Assembly: GCF_000485595.1 (NCBI RefSeq)
Contig: NW_014578045.1
Span: 8,741 to 72,740, forward strand
Reading direction: 5' to 3'
Source of the DNA: Priapulus caudatus
Lineage: Eukaryota; Priapulida; Priapulimorpha; Priapulimorphida; Priapulidae
DNA length: 64,000 bases
The stretch's first letter is position 1. The number at the start of each line of letters is the position of its first letter. The notes under the pieces are model-generated. The model was not told the origin of the DNA and searched no databases. It worked only from the letters and a program-made list of their open reading frames with translations. Both the position numbers and the translations under genes were made by a program. Shown here one piece after another: positions 55,641-64,000 of this stretch.

Positions 55641-56410
55641 CAAGGAAGGTACTGGCAAACATCGCGGACGCCAAGCGAAACTACACATCAACACTGATAT
55701 ACCACTAAAGCAGCAACGTTATAGGAGTTCCTTTCACCATACACATACACCATTTTTCCACATACGCCGAGACATGGAACCTGAATTAGACAGACTTATC
55801 AAACTTGAAGTTATTGAGAAGGCAGATGGCCCGAAGGCATGGATAAGCCTTATTGTCGCCGTCCACACGAAAAACCGAAAAACGCGCATCTGCATTGACA
55901 TGAGAGCAGCAAACACCGCAATCGTACGTAAGAAACATCCAATGCCAACAATCAAGGAACTGACCTCCGATTTAAATGGTAGCCCCGTATTCCGCACATT
56001 AAATCGCACGAGTGCGTATCACCAGCTTGAACATAATCTGAAATCACAATACATGACAACATTTAGAACACACATGGAATTATTCGGTATTATGAGACTC
56101 CTCTTTGGAATCAACGCTGCATCTGAAGTGTTTCAGAGCACGATCGCCAAGATTCTGTGACGTCAAGGGTTGCCTCAACATATCAGACGACATTATCGTT
56201 CACGGCAAAACAAAGTCAGAGCACGACGCAAACCTGAAAGCAGTTCTGAAGCGCCTACATAACTACACTGCCAGACTCAACTTGGAAAAATGCAAATTCG
56301 CACAACCTCATGTGTAATTCTATGGACACGTCTTTGGGAGAGATGGTCTAACAGCAGATCCGAAAAAGATCAACGCACTTGTTAATGCTCCACGCCAACC
56401 AACGCATCTG
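55624..56410 (+). pseudogene. Gypsy element E: reverse transcriptase
   Basis: FPDLFKEGTGKHRGRQAKLH opens the region. LDRLIKLEVIEKADGPKAWI, RICIDMRAANTAI, FRTLNRTSAYHQLE and LLFGINAASEVFQ follow in one frame to 56160. The catalytic ISDDIIVHG is in the next frame (about 56183-56212) with KRLHNYTARLNLEKCKF. The usual FTTLDLxxGYHQ block is changed at its acidic residue (FRTLNRTSAYHQ), so the copy is catalytically dead. Confidence 0.85.
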
Positions 56411-57110
56411 AAGTAAAGTGCTTCTGCTTCCTAGGCATGGCGCAATACGTGTCCCGTTTCGTCCCTATAACTATGCCACAATCACGACGCCATTATGCGA
56501 ACTGACACGACAAGACACACCATGGATATGCGAAAGCCGCCACCAAGATGCATTCCAAGATCTCCAGAAAGACAAGAGCCCATGTTATGGAGTATTTCGA
56601 TGCAAGAAAACCGTCCAAGATCATCATCGACGCTAGACCGACTGGTCTCAGGGCAATCTTTATGCAGAATAACAAGGTCATTAGCTAAGCTAGTCGTGCC
56701 ATCTCTGAGGTCGAATTGTGCAACTCGCAAACTGACAGAGAGATGCTTGCGGTCATATGGGGGCAAAACATTTTCACCTATACGTCTACGGTTCAGATTT
56801 TACGATCAGAATGGATCATAAGCCGCTCCTCAGAATCAAGAACAGCACTAAACCAGCTTCTGCCAGGATTGAGAGATGGCGCCTACATTTAACTCCCTAC
56901 AACTTCAATCTTATCTACGAATCCAGACGCGTCGAGAACAATCCAACAGATTTTTTGAGCCGTCACCCAGCTCAATCGTCAGCCGAAGACCAAAATATCG
57001 CAGAAAGATATGTGAACTATGTCTGTCAGAATGCAGTGTCGAATGCTATGTCCGTTGATCAAATCCAAGATACGTTTCGCATTGACCCGGTTGTCCAAAA
57101 CTACATGGAG
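56411..57110 (+). pseudogene. Gypsy element E: RNase H
   Basis: Degenerate frames show PLCELTRQDTPWIC and HQDAFQDLQ. After shifts, AKHFHLYVYGSDFTIRMDHKPLL and NPTDFLSRHP identify the RNase H end. The first catalytic Asp block (usually DAS) is shifted and degraded. Confidence 0.8.
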
Positions 57111-57119
57111 CACTGAAAA

Positions 57120-57401
57120 CTGGCAACTGGAAGGACAAGGACTTAGCACCATACAATGCAAATCGAGCCGAGGTTATGTGGGATGATGGCATGATACTGC
57201 GCCAAACACGCTTACTGATTCCCGCGAAGCTACAGCAGAAAGCCGTTGATCTTGCACATGTAGGTCACCAAGGCGAGGAGAAAACAAAACGCCTGCTATG
57301 CTCCAAGAACTGGTTCCCAGAAATCAACAAGATGGTAGAGAAAGCCGTCCAGCAATGCATACGGTGCCAGGCAACAACTCGAAAGTCTACGCCACCAGAA
57401 C
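57120..57401 (+). pseudogene. Gypsy element E: integrase zinc region, cut by an LTR
   Basis: AVDLAHVGHQGEEKTKRLL followed by CIRCQATTRK (57240-57385) is the HHCC zinc-binding domain. The catalytic core does not follow: at 57402 an LTR-like sequence begins and no further integrase appears to its right. Confidence 0.85.
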
Positions 57402-57896
57402 TGTAACAACCCTGTTACAAGGCACTCCCCCCTTCACACGTGTATGTAGCGTGAAAAGCCATCAACGCTCGAAGCGGCGGCCATATTGAACGCCCGTGAC
57501 GCGTCCGCGCAAATAGACGGCGCCACCTCCTGGACGGTGATGCTACAGAATAGCGGGTCTTTCTCGTTAGGTGCCGCGACCGTCCAGAGCGAAGGTGGTG
57601 AAGCCAGCTGAACGCGGATGTGTCCGACGCTGTGGTTGGCATGTGCGCCACGAACGTGAGCATGCGCCGCGGGCGTGGCAGCGGCTATAAAGGCCGCTGG
57701 ACAAGCGGATTCGAGGAATGCTCCCTCCACACCGGACACGACCGCTTGTGCTTCATACCATTGTAACGGATCAGTATCGATATTAAACAACTAGTCATGG
57801 TACACATCCTTTGACTTGCTCTTTATCTATGTCTTTTGGCTACGAGCACGACATTACTATCTACAACTATGCAGTAACGTAAATCTCTGCGTTACA
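57402..57896. repeat. Isolated LTR (495 bp), probably Gypsy-type
   Basis: Starts TGTAACAACCC and ends GCGTTACA, giving 6-bp inverted ends TGTAAC/GTTACA. A TATA box (tataaag, 57686-57692) lies two thirds in, and the base composition changes sharply from the flanks. Flanks CAGAAC and TATTAG do not match, so no target duplication is seen. It could be a solo LTR that recombined, or the end of a deleted element. The minus-strand frame across it is probably chance. Confidence 0.6.
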
Positions 57897-58135
57897 TATT
57901 AGATGCCGTGAGAGTTGGTCGTTTCGGGGATATTGCGAGCATACCCGCGGTGCTATCCACTATTACGTATCACGTGCCATCATCACAATACCGTCATCAA
58001 AAACCTCGTCTGTACCATCGACTCATTTGGGGTGTATATGCGTGTATGATAAGGCTACAACTAGGTCCAGCCCTACCAGATTCTGGTTGCTCCATGAAAC
58101 GGGCTACCTACACCCTGGATTGAGTACTAAGATTG
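57897..58135. other. No gene seen
   Basis: A short spacer between the isolated LTR and the LINE; the small frame at 57908-58123 shows no motif. Confidence 0.4.
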
Positions 58136-59170
58136 TACAGTACACGTTATCAAGTGGAATGGTATACCTTTGACGTAAAACAAGCTACCTATATTGAAAT
58201 CATTCGAACGAACGAGCGCAAACGGAGAAGAACCTCCTTTTGGAGTACAATGCTCAGCAAAGTTCCCAAGAAGAGACCCGATGAAGTCACCATAGCAACT
58301 ATAAATGTGAGAACGTTGTCTGATGATATCAAGCTTGGAACTCTTGACGTGTGCCTTTCGTTGCGACACGATGTTTGCTTCTTACAAGAGACCAGACGAA
58401 CTGGCCAGGGTGTAATTGAAGGGGATGACGGAGTACGACATATCTGGTCCGGGCATGCAAGAAAGAAAGCAGCAGGTGTTGGTATCATCCTCTCCCGTTG
58501 AGTAAAACTGCAAAATATAATGTACGTCAGCTCAAGACTGCTAAGGATCTTGGTTGTGATTCACGGTAATCAACTAGCCTTAATATGTTGCTATGCTCCA
58601 ACCAATGTCGGTAGTCCTGAAAGTCAGAAAGACACGTTTTACCATGATTTATGTAACACGCTCAAGTCTGTACCATCGACTCACAAGCCAATATTGGGCG
58701 GGACTTTAATGCCACAATTGGTGACGATGTGAAAGATCTCCACATCTGTATGGGTCCAACCTTTAAATCCCATGTAACTACTAACAACAACGGGAGGCGT
58801 TTATTGGAATTTGCGGACGAATACAATCTCAGGCTGGAAAACACCATCCGACCATCAAAGGAGTGCCTGATGCCCACTTGGCGATCAGCAACGGGTTTCG
58901 AGAAGCGTCTGGACTACATTCTTACCAGCAAGCTGTGTAGTAAATATGTAACAAAATGTCGAGTAAGAAGAGGGTCCTCAAAGCTTTTTGAGACTGACCA
59001 TTACCTGTTAGAGATGGCAATGTTCTTTCCGAGCGTTGCCCAATTGGCCAAGGAAAATCAGATGAAAAAGAGGAAACCAACACCCTGTTTAGAAGTGCTG
59101 CAGAATTTAGATTCTAGGATTGTATACGAGAAGAAGCTTAAAGAAGTCCTAGTTGGTGAGCCACCGTAAG
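58136..59170 (+). pseudogene. RTE-like LINE: AP endonuclease
   Basis: PDEVTIATINVRTLSDDIKL, then VCFLQETRRTG and AAGVGIILSR give the endonuclease N-terminal blocks. ALICCYAPTN follows. The DFNATIGDD motif is in a shifted frame at about 58697-58723. RLDYILTSKL and ETDHYLLEM (catalytic Asp-His) close the domain by 59025. Three frame breaks are present. Confidence 0.82.
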
Positions 59171-60940
59171 ACATGGAACAATTGAATGATAAGATCTGCA
59201 GAGGTCTTGAGGACGCAACATGCAGTGTTTGTCCAGACCTGATCGAGGCTGCCAAATTCCGCCCATGGGGGGACGAGGAACTGCATCGGCTTGTCAACCT
59301 TCGCCGGAAGAAAGAGGGAGAAGACCTTCGTAAGCTTAATCAACAAATACGAAAGAGGAGGAACATGCTTATCAACCAGTTCTATGATCGTAAAGCTGAC
59401 TCCATCAAAATGGCCCAAGAACAGCGCGAGGTCGCAAGAGAATTCCGACTGGTAAAATGTTACAACATGCACAAGAAGTCAACTAAAAATCTGATATCGA
59501 AAAGGAAGCTGCATGAGCACTTTTCAAACCATCTCAAACGAAAAGAAGACCTACCGATGACGCCTGAGCTGACCGAACCGGAAAACTCATGCCTGCACGA
59601 TTGTATGAATGCAGCTGAGGGTATCAACCAGATGCCTCCATCGGAAGCGGAGGTCAAAATACACATGGAAAAGTTGAAGAACCAGAAGTGCATGGGAGTG
59701 GATGGTGTCAAAATGGAGTCCATCAAAAATGGGACAGCTTCGACGCAGCTTATGAAATACGTCCTCTTCCTCATCACCATAATTTGGTCTAAATTGGTAG
59801 TTCCTGTCGTGTGGACGATGAGCACAATTACCTGCCTTTTAAGAAGGGCTCAAGGGCGATTGCTGCCAACTACCGTGGTATTAGCATCACAGCCACACTG
59901 TCGAGGCTCCTTGCCATGATTATCGTTGGAAGGCTAAGGAAGGCGTATAACTCGGGATTAGACAGGGCACAACTTGGTTTTCGGACTAACTCATCGACTG
60001 ATGATGCGGTGTTTATACTACGAAATATCATCAACGGCTGTGGAGTACCCCTCTACTGCGCATTTATTGACCTGACGGCAGCATATGATACCATCCCGCG
60101 CAATTTTTGTTCAGGGCACTGGATATTAGGCTGGGAGCGCAGCACTTAGTAGCACTGCTGAAAACCATCTATCACCAAACGGCAGCCAAGGTGAAAGGAC
60201 TCCGTCTATCTTTCCCAGTAGAAACTGGCTGCAGACAAGGTGGTATTGAATCACCGTTGATATTCAACATCTGCTTCGATACGGTTTGCCGAGTATTGTT
60301 GCACGAGGTGAAGTCTGAATTAGGAGACAAATTTGGCGTACATTTTGATTATCGTATTCCAACAGAGGCGACTGACAGAGAACAACGGTCAAAGCATCCA
60401 TCGTCTGGAACAACAACATGCTATAACATCCTCTATGCTGATGACATGGTCCTATTTTTTCGTACAAAAGAGGCTCTACAGCGAGGTGTGATTATTACGG
60501 AGAGAGTGTTTACGAGGTAAGGTCTCACTCTAAGTCGCAAGAAGACAGAGACAATGGTCTTCAATGGTAACACCGATGACACAATAGCTACAACTCTGGT
60601 CAAGCTCGATGACCATAACATCGTTAACACTACGGAGTTCAAGTATCTTGGCGTCCTGTTTTCCTCGACTCCAAAAAGTTTGTCCAACACCATATCGCGT
60701 CAGCTGTTGCAAAGTTCGCAGAGTTGAAGCAGGTGCTCACAGACCATCGAGTGAAGCTGAAGACAAGAGGGAAATATATGGCCGCCTTCATCAGATCACG
60801 GTTGATGTATAACGCGGTAACATGGGACTTGAATGCTGGCGTCATGGCCGAACTGGAGGTTGAATGGGTGAGACTCCTCCGTAAAACAGTGCGCATGCTT
60901 CAAACGGCGCCAAGCTCCACCTCCGGGTCTCTCTGATGCC
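59171..60940 (+). pseudogene. RTE-like LINE: reverse transcriptase
   Basis: After a stop at 59169, the frame 59173-59919 has a charged linker and KCMGVDGVKMESIKNG. Shifted frames then give QLGFRTNSSTDDAVFILRNI, CAFIDLTAAYDTI (motif A), ETGCRQGGIESPLIFNI (motif B), NILYADDMVLFFR (motif C, about 60429-60465), LSRKKTETMVFN (motif D) and EFKYLGVLF. Single open reading frame organisation and these blocks fit RTE or a near relative; the clade was not tested. Confidence 0.8.
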
Positions 60941-61330
60941 GAGAGGGCGGCAGGGGACTGGGACTATGCATTAATCGACTCAAATGCAGCTATCTACCGA
61001 CTAACAGGAGCCAAATCACTGAAATTCTATCAAGAGCGGATTTACATCGAATGGTTTGGTCACTGTGTACGAATGGAGAATTCTACCCTGCAGAAGCAGT
61101 CACTGTTCATGATAACAACAGCATGTCAAGGGAAGCGCCGACAGCCTGATAGATGGCTGAGAATTGAGCGAGTATTGGGAATGAACAAAGGACAACTCCT
61201 TAGAATAATGCGAGAATGTTTGATATTAAAACGGTGGATTCGCGACCACTACGGGTGGTCGGATTCTCCGGACTCATGAGGTTAAGCCTCTAATGAGTAA
61301 CGATGATTATGATAGCATCATGTCATCATC
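60941..61330 (+). pseudogene. RTE-like LINE: C-terminus and 3' tail
   Basis: The C-terminal text EWFGHCVRMENSTLQKQ then GKRRQPDRWLRI ends at about 61278. It is followed by a short gatgattatgatag-type tail (61300-61330), like the microsatellite tails of RTE elements rather than a poly-A tail. Confidence 0.65.
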
Positions 61331-61640
61331 ACTCTACTTTCATCCACCGCCGTGACTGACGACCTCATAACCACGCCGTATCGTGGTCGGGTATGTGAAA
61401 CTAACCTTGCTGCCGGTTTAGTTAAGAGATATCCTAATTCAATTACTTACTACCGTATATCATAGCTTCTAATTCACTGCTTCTATATCACTGTTTCTAA
61501 TTCACTGCTTTTATATCACTTGCTTCTTCACAGTCGCCCTTGCTGACATATGCGCGTCATGTACGAATGTAGTGTGCACTCAGACAGCTGGCAATGCTAA
61601 TTGCTGTCATTTCGCTCGAGTATTGAGTAAGCTCTAGCGT

Positions 61641-62160
61641 GTGGGCGCCTGTGTGTGCGTGTGTACGCCTGTGTGTGCGTGTGTACGCCTGTGTGTGCGT
61701 GTGTACGCCTGTGTGTGCGTGTGTACGCCTGTGCGTGCGTGTGTACGCCTGTGTGTGCGTGTGTACGCCTGTGTGTGCGTGTGTACGCCTGTGTGTGCGT
61801 GTGTACGCCTGTGTGTGCGTGTGTGCGCCTGTGTGTGCGTGTGTGCGCCTGTGTGTGCGTGTGTACGCCTGCGTGTGCGTGCGCGTGTATACGCTTGCAA
61901 CGCGTGTGTGCGCCTGTGTGTGCGTGCGCGTGTGTGCGCCTGTGTGTGCGTGCGCGTGTATACGCCTGCAACGCGTGTGTGCGCGTGTGCGTGTGTGTGT
62001 GTGTGTGAATACGCCTACAACGCGTGTGTGCACGTGCGTGTGTGAATATGCCTGCAACGCGTGTGCGCGTGTGCGTGAGCGTGTGCGTGTGTGTATACGC
62101 CTGTAACGCGTGTGTGCGCGTGTGCGTGTATGTGTGTGTGTACCTGCTTCCGTAACGCGT
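61641..62160. repeat. 20-bp minisatellite grading into degenerate TG/CG repeats
   Basis: From about 61647 to 61880 the unit tgtgtgcgtgtgtacgcctg repeats almost perfectly with period 20. From 61880 to 62160 it becomes irregular, with acgcgtgtgtg-type units. Long frames on both strands (up to 283 residues of [11 protein letters not shown] type) are artefacts. It directly abuts the gag fragment that follows. Confidence 0.97.
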
Positions 62161-62167
62161 GAGCGTT

Positions 62168-62756
62168 TGGTTTGGTTTGTCGACGCTCGGAGGACATGCT
62201 GCTGAGTTTTCTCGCCGCCTCCTTCTTGAGAGGCCCACTATGACTTGGGAACAGATCACTGAACAGCTGACTAAGTGCTTCCGCGATCTGCTGCGTGAAG
62301 TAGACGCGTAGAATGTGCTTAAGATTTTCCAGCAGAATAATGGCGAAAATATCCGCCCGTATTGAGACAGGTTATTGACTCTCGCGGTGCGAGCGATTCC
62401 GGTCGAGCAACGTTCGATGGCTGAGACGCAGGGCTGTCTCGTCGACATTTTTGTGGATGGACTATATATCGGCCGCTACACAGCGACTGTTGCTTCATCT
62501 CAACCCTACAACGCTAACTGACGCCATTGACCTTGCAGCGGACGAACACGTACAAGAGTCATCTCTAGTGGCACGACGACAAAACCGTAGCGACGCGTTC
62601 ACTGATCCTTACGACATGACAGAACCTATGGACGTTAATACCATACAACGCCCTACGCCATCGGAGCATCTGCTTAGAGAGGTGCGCAGCTTGCGTACAC
62701 ACATCACTCAGGCCGCGCCACAGGTTCAGTTGCCCTCAATGAACGAGTTATCATGA
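62168..62756 (+). pseudogene. Gypsy element F: gag capsid, 5'-truncated
   Basis: Text begins FGLSTLGGHAAEFSRRLL, the counterpart of TVGGHAAEFC in element D, directly after the minisatellite. WEQITEQLTKCFRDLLRE, a short AVRAIPVEQ block and QRLLLHLNPTTLTDAIDLAADEH follow, ending in DMTEPMDVNTI. It is the same lineage as element D but a different family. The gag start and 5' LTR are missing. Confidence 0.82.
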
Positions 62757-62759
62757 GAC

Positions 62760-63092
62760 ATGACACGACAACCCCCGCGCCAACAACGGTCACAAGCGCT
62801 CCCACCCCGCGATGATCAGCTCCGATCTCGCCAATGGCGAACCCCCCCCCCCACACGACACGACCAGCATCCACCTGTTCGTAATCAGGCTTATCTGCCA
62901 CCTGCTTCGCGCCAACGCGCCCCTTTTCAACCACCAGCGCCGGCGCCTACCCAAGACCGACGTGACACTCGTTGCTATGCGTGCAGCCAACTAGGTCACT
63001 ACGCGCGTGACTGCCCTCTCTGCTGCCGCTTAGAGGATTTTCGCCGACGCCCCCGCGACACAATCGCACCGCCTTACCCTCACAACTTTTAA
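62760..63092 (+). pseudogene. Gypsy element F: gag linker and CCHC knuckle
   Basis: A proline- and glutamine-rich linker (QPPRQQRSQALPPRDDQ) leads to CYACSQLGHYARDC, a perfect CX2CX4HX4C knuckle (about 62977-63018). It stops at 63090. The arrangement matches element D. Confidence 0.88.
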
Positions 63093-63964
63093 GCACGCAT
63101 GAATCTGCTGCGTGCTGATCACCGACTACCGCTACATCTTCAGCGCCAACGTGCGGTGTTAAAGTCGGCTCACTCTCACTCACGGCTCTCTCTCACTCAA
63201 AGGCGGCTGCTAGTTTCAACGCCGTCTGCGCATCAGACGCCATGCTTCTTTCTGTCACAGGCAATAAGCTACACCTTGTAGGCACCACCACTTTGCGCAT
63301 TCTACTGGGACGAGTAACCACCCTCCATAGGTGCTACATAGTTCAGGATTTAAGGCAACAGTTCATAATCGGAGCTGACCTTCTATCGGCTAACCGAGTA
63401 AATATCGATTTTGATGAATGAGTGCTCGCACTAGGTAATAGTGTCGTCACTTTGAAACTCCGTCGAGGTAGACGACTTATCCCCACCCCTCAACTCGCTT
63501 TCATTCATCGTCCGACCGTGTTGCCCCCTCATTCGGGCCAACAGTGCTTCTGTCGAGTCCCCCGCCATTTCCGCCCGGGTACGCTACTCTTTGTTCAAGG
63601 ATCTCCAGCCTTTAAATTGTTTCGTAGTAACCCCCACCTCATCTTATTGCCGTCTTTAGTCGAAGTCACAGCGCAGCACACAATTCTCTGCCGGCTAGAA
63701 AATCGCTCAGATCGAGCAATCTCGTTACCTCGTAATGCCTTTGTGGCAATAGTTGAAGCCACCACCCCTCCCCACATACAAGTTATTACGTTCACGCCTA
63801 ACGAGGTCGGTCTATCACCACACGATGGTGCAACCCCGCCCTTTGATTATAATTCACTCATGGACCACGTTCAGGATTCTCGCCATCGAGCAATGCTTCT
63901 AAATTTTTTTACGCCAGCATGAAAGCTCATTTGCGCATACAGATGCTCAACTAGGGTGTACACA
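63093..63964 (+). pseudogene. Gypsy element F: protease end and pre-RT region, runs off the window
   Basis: Around 63255-63420 the text LVGTTTLRILLGRV, QDLRQQFIIGADLL and NVNIDFDE-like residues match the protease C-terminus of element D. After a TGA, LALGNSVVTLKLRRGRRL and RHFRPGTLLFVQGSPAFKLF continue to TPPFDYNSLMDHV (63422-63922). After a shift, AHTDAQLGCTHLCEFQI reaches the window end. The DTG active site was not clearly found. Confidence 0.78.
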
Positions 63965-64000
63965 CCTCTGCGAATTCCAGATTAATACCGGAGATGCTCG

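Noticed and set aside
57434-57790. Minus-strand 118-codon frame
   Set aside because: GC-rich LTR sequence; no recognisable domain and no start context.
61557-62448. A 283-codon minus-strand frame and 155-codon plus-strand frame
   Set aside because: They are translations of a 20-bp minisatellite plus the antisense of the Gypsy F gag.
1-64000. tRNA, rRNA or other structured RNA genes
   Set aside because: No A-box/B-box pair, rRNA core motif or snRNA-like sequence was recognised; a covariance-model search would be needed to exclude small ones.

Overview
The window is eukaryotic: a repeat-dense, intron-containing, non-coding-rich stretch of an invertebrate genome. The only host gene I can support is a two-exon neuropeptide precursor of the pigment-dispersing factor (PDF/PDH) family at 10842-11676. 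That family is known from protostome animals, so the source is probably a protostome. No bacterial gene, operon, rRNA, tRNA or CRISPR array was seen. Ten N bases at 32983-32992 mark an assembly join.

Region by region. 1-2160: a 26-bp minisatellite, a 28-bp triplication and a truncated Helitron (Rep N-terminal domain followed by a Helitron-type 3' hairpin). 2160-10830: mostly gene-free DNA with GA, CA, TG and TA tracts, a 520-bp foldback element with a perfect 5-bp target duplication (7322-7841) and a small hairpin element (10166-10276). 10842-11676: the PDF-type gene. 11700-16000: gene-free DNA and two CG/CA-rich minisatellites. 16080-18830: a decayed BEL/Pao retrotransposon. 19560-21080: a CR1/Jockey-like LINE fragment. 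21390-26070: a decayed Gypsy element, itself split by a 1.4-kb non-autonomous Helitron and a 263-bp MITE.

26564-43501 is a single BEL/Pao element with short LTRs and a matching CTATG target duplication, swollen to about 17 kb by later insertions: a TTAA MITE in gag; an unnamed element coding for a PIN/FEN1-like, Cys-rich-tailed protein (about 29290-32080); an inverted-repeat element; a palindrome enclosing telomere-like repeats; and an L1/Tx1-like LINE on the minus strand. 44430-53706 is a piggyBac transposon whose catalytic region is split by an 8-kb LTR-complete Gypsy element (44558-52537, AGAC target duplication, with an env-position reading frame). 53726-57401 is another Gypsy element, broken by an isolated 495-bp LTR (57402-57896). 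58140-61300 is an RTE-like LINE. 61641-62160 is a 20-bp minisatellite, and from 62170 to the window end lies a fourth Gypsy relative.

Almost all transposon coding regions carry stops and frameshifts, so they are relics. Several nested junctions can be read to the base, which gives a relative order of insertion. The PDF-type gene sits between repeats and looks intact: signal peptide, phase-0 intron with GT/AG sites, dibasic cleavage site and amidation signal.
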